Below, in pieces: positions 14,857 to 15,627 of a DNA stretch of 15,627 nt (its first letter is position 1; each line of letters begins with the position of its first letter). The notes under the pieces are model-generated. The model was not told where the DNA came from. It did not search any database and saw only the letters and a program-made list of their open reading frames with translations. The stretch lies in NCBI GenBank assembly GCA_026986055.1, contig JALSPH010000057.1:1-15627 (forward strand), given 5' to 3'. The translations under genes were made by a program, and so were the position numbers. Source of the stretch: Campylobacterales bacterium (lineage in GTDB: Bacteria; Campylobacterota; Campylobacteria; Campylobacterales; Hydrogenimonadaceae).

Positions 14857-15627
14857 ATGAAAAAACTCCTTCCGTCGTTTATGCTTCTGGTATGTGTCTC
14901 TTTTGGGGGCACACAGGAGCCTTCCGCATTCGGTGCGGGAGATCTTGACTCTCCTGAGCCGTACGGCTTAAGCGAAAGCGAACGTCATATCCTCAAAAAC
15001 AGACGTGCTATAGAGGCGTTGCAGAAGACTCTTTTGAAGCAGCAGCAGATAGTTCAGGAGAATCGTGAACGAATTGACGGCCTGCAGAGTATCATAGAGG
15101 GGTGGAACAGTAAAATCCGCACCTTTGAAAACTCTATACGTAAGCTTGACGATCTTAACAGGAGCGTAAGCGAACTGGAAGCGAAGAGCGAAGCTCTGGC
15201 CAAGAGCCAGAACGAGAATTTCGAGCAGATCAGAACGGTTCTTCAGGAGCTTGGTACTCTGATCGACTCGATCAACGAGAAGTATGTGGACAAAGAGAGG
15301 TTCGATGCGCTTGAAAGTGCTTTTTTGCAATTTAAAGAGTCCTACGAATCTTTTCTTAAAAAAGCCGACCTGAGTGGAAAACCGAACGCAGAGATTTTCA
15401 AAGAGGCTAAAAAGCTTTTTAGAAACAGAAGGTACGACGAGGCGAAAACATACTTCTCCTATCTTATAAAAAACCACTACAAACCTGCAACTTCAAACTA
15501 TTACCTCGGCGAGATAGCCTACAAAAAAGGTCGTTACAAAGATGCTATAGCCTACTACAAGCGGAGTGCCTCTTTGTATGACAAGAGCAGTTTTATGCCG
15601 ACACTGCTGCTTCACACCGCAATATCT
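14857..15627 (+). CDS. CpoB/YbgF-like periplasmic coiled-coil and TPR protein, cut by window edge
   Basis: The reading frame from ATG 14857 stays open for 257 codons to the window edge, so the C-terminus is missing. The N-terminus is a signal peptide (KKLLPSFMLLVCVSFGG). Residues about 45-165 form a long charged, heptad-like coiled coil rich in Glu, Lys, Leu and Gln (KQQQIVQENRERIDGLQSII). From about 178 tetratricopeptide-type repeats begin, with FKEAKKLFRNRRYDEAKTYF and YYLGEIAYKKGRYKDAIAYY. The coiled coil followed by TPRs right after pal is the layout of CpoB (YbgF), which in E. coli coordinates peptidoglycan synthesis and outer-membrane constriction. The coiled coil is longer than in E. 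coli CpoB. The ATG immediately follows the pal stop with no good ribosome site, so coupling is likely. Confidence 0.85.
   Translation, partial: MKKLLPSFMLLVCVSFGGTQEPSAFGAGDLDSPEPYGLSESERHILKNRRAIEALQKTLLKQQQIVQENRERIDGLQSIIEGWNSKIRTFENSIRKLDDLNRSVSELEAKSEALAKSQNENFEQIRTVLQELGTLIDSINEKYVDKERFDALESAFLQFKESYESFLKKADLSGKPNAEIFKEAKKLFRNRRYDEAKTYFSYLIKNHYKPATSNYYLGEIAYKKGRYKDAIAYYKRSASLYDKSSFMPTLLLHTAIS

Noticed and set aside
14968..15477. Minus-strand open frame inside the cpoB-like gene
   Set aside because: The plus strand encodes a signal peptide, coiled coil and TPRs in one unbroken frame; the opposite frame has no known motif.

Overview
The window reads as a Campylobacterota (former Epsilonproteobacteria) chromosome, moderately AT-rich and tightly packed. 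The main evidence is one long plus-strand block in the order fmt, birA, parA, parB, atpF', atpF, atpH, atpA, atpG, atpD, atpC, tolQ, tolR, tolA-like, tolB, pal, cpoB-like. From memory this is the order of the Campylobacter jejuni Cj0099-Cj0114 region, though I cannot check that here. Other hints are an ATP synthase operon that lacks the a and c subunit genes, a b subunit with a signal-peptide-like N-terminus, and a BirA without a DNA-binding domain. Genus and species are not determined; a free-living sulfur- or hydrogen-oxidising relative is only a guess.

Region 1-1920 (minus strand) is the accessory part. Reading in transcription direction it holds a small cupin protein, a Phd/YefM-type antitoxin with a PIN-domain (VapC-like) toxin, and two tandem DUF4136-like lipoproteins, the second of which runs off the left edge. 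The antitoxin promoter carries a perfect 10-bp inverted repeat that could be its autoregulatory operator. A perfect FNR-type box lies between the cupin gene and fmt, 41.5 bp upstream of the predicted cupin transcription start.

Region 2071-5272 (plus) holds fmt (initiator tRNA formylation), birA (biotin ligase) and parAB (chromosome segregation), with overlapping or closely spaced genes. Region 5408-11190 encodes the F1 sector and stator of the F1Fo ATP synthase: b', b, delta, alpha, gamma, beta, epsilon. A possible promoter lies just upstream of atpF'. Two mutually exclusive hairpins sit at the atpC ribosome binding site.

Region 11194-15627 encodes the Tol-Pal envelope system. tolQ begins 3 bases after atpC with no visible Shine-Dalgarno sequence, so the PMF-driven Tol motor seems to be translated as a continuation of the ATP synthase operon. 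TolQ-TolR form the motor, the TolA-like protein spans the periplasm, TolB and the lipoprotein Pal link to the outer membrane and peptidoglycan, and the CpoB-like protein (cut by the right edge) completes the set. Pal appears to have its own promoter.

Most of the window is conserved housekeeping synteny. I did not find a clearly new multigene system. The more interesting items are regulatory: the FNR-like box, the toxin-antitoxin operator, the atpC hairpin switch, the atpC-tolQ junction and a possible leaderless lipoprotein mRNA. There is no gene-free stretch longer than 300 bases.
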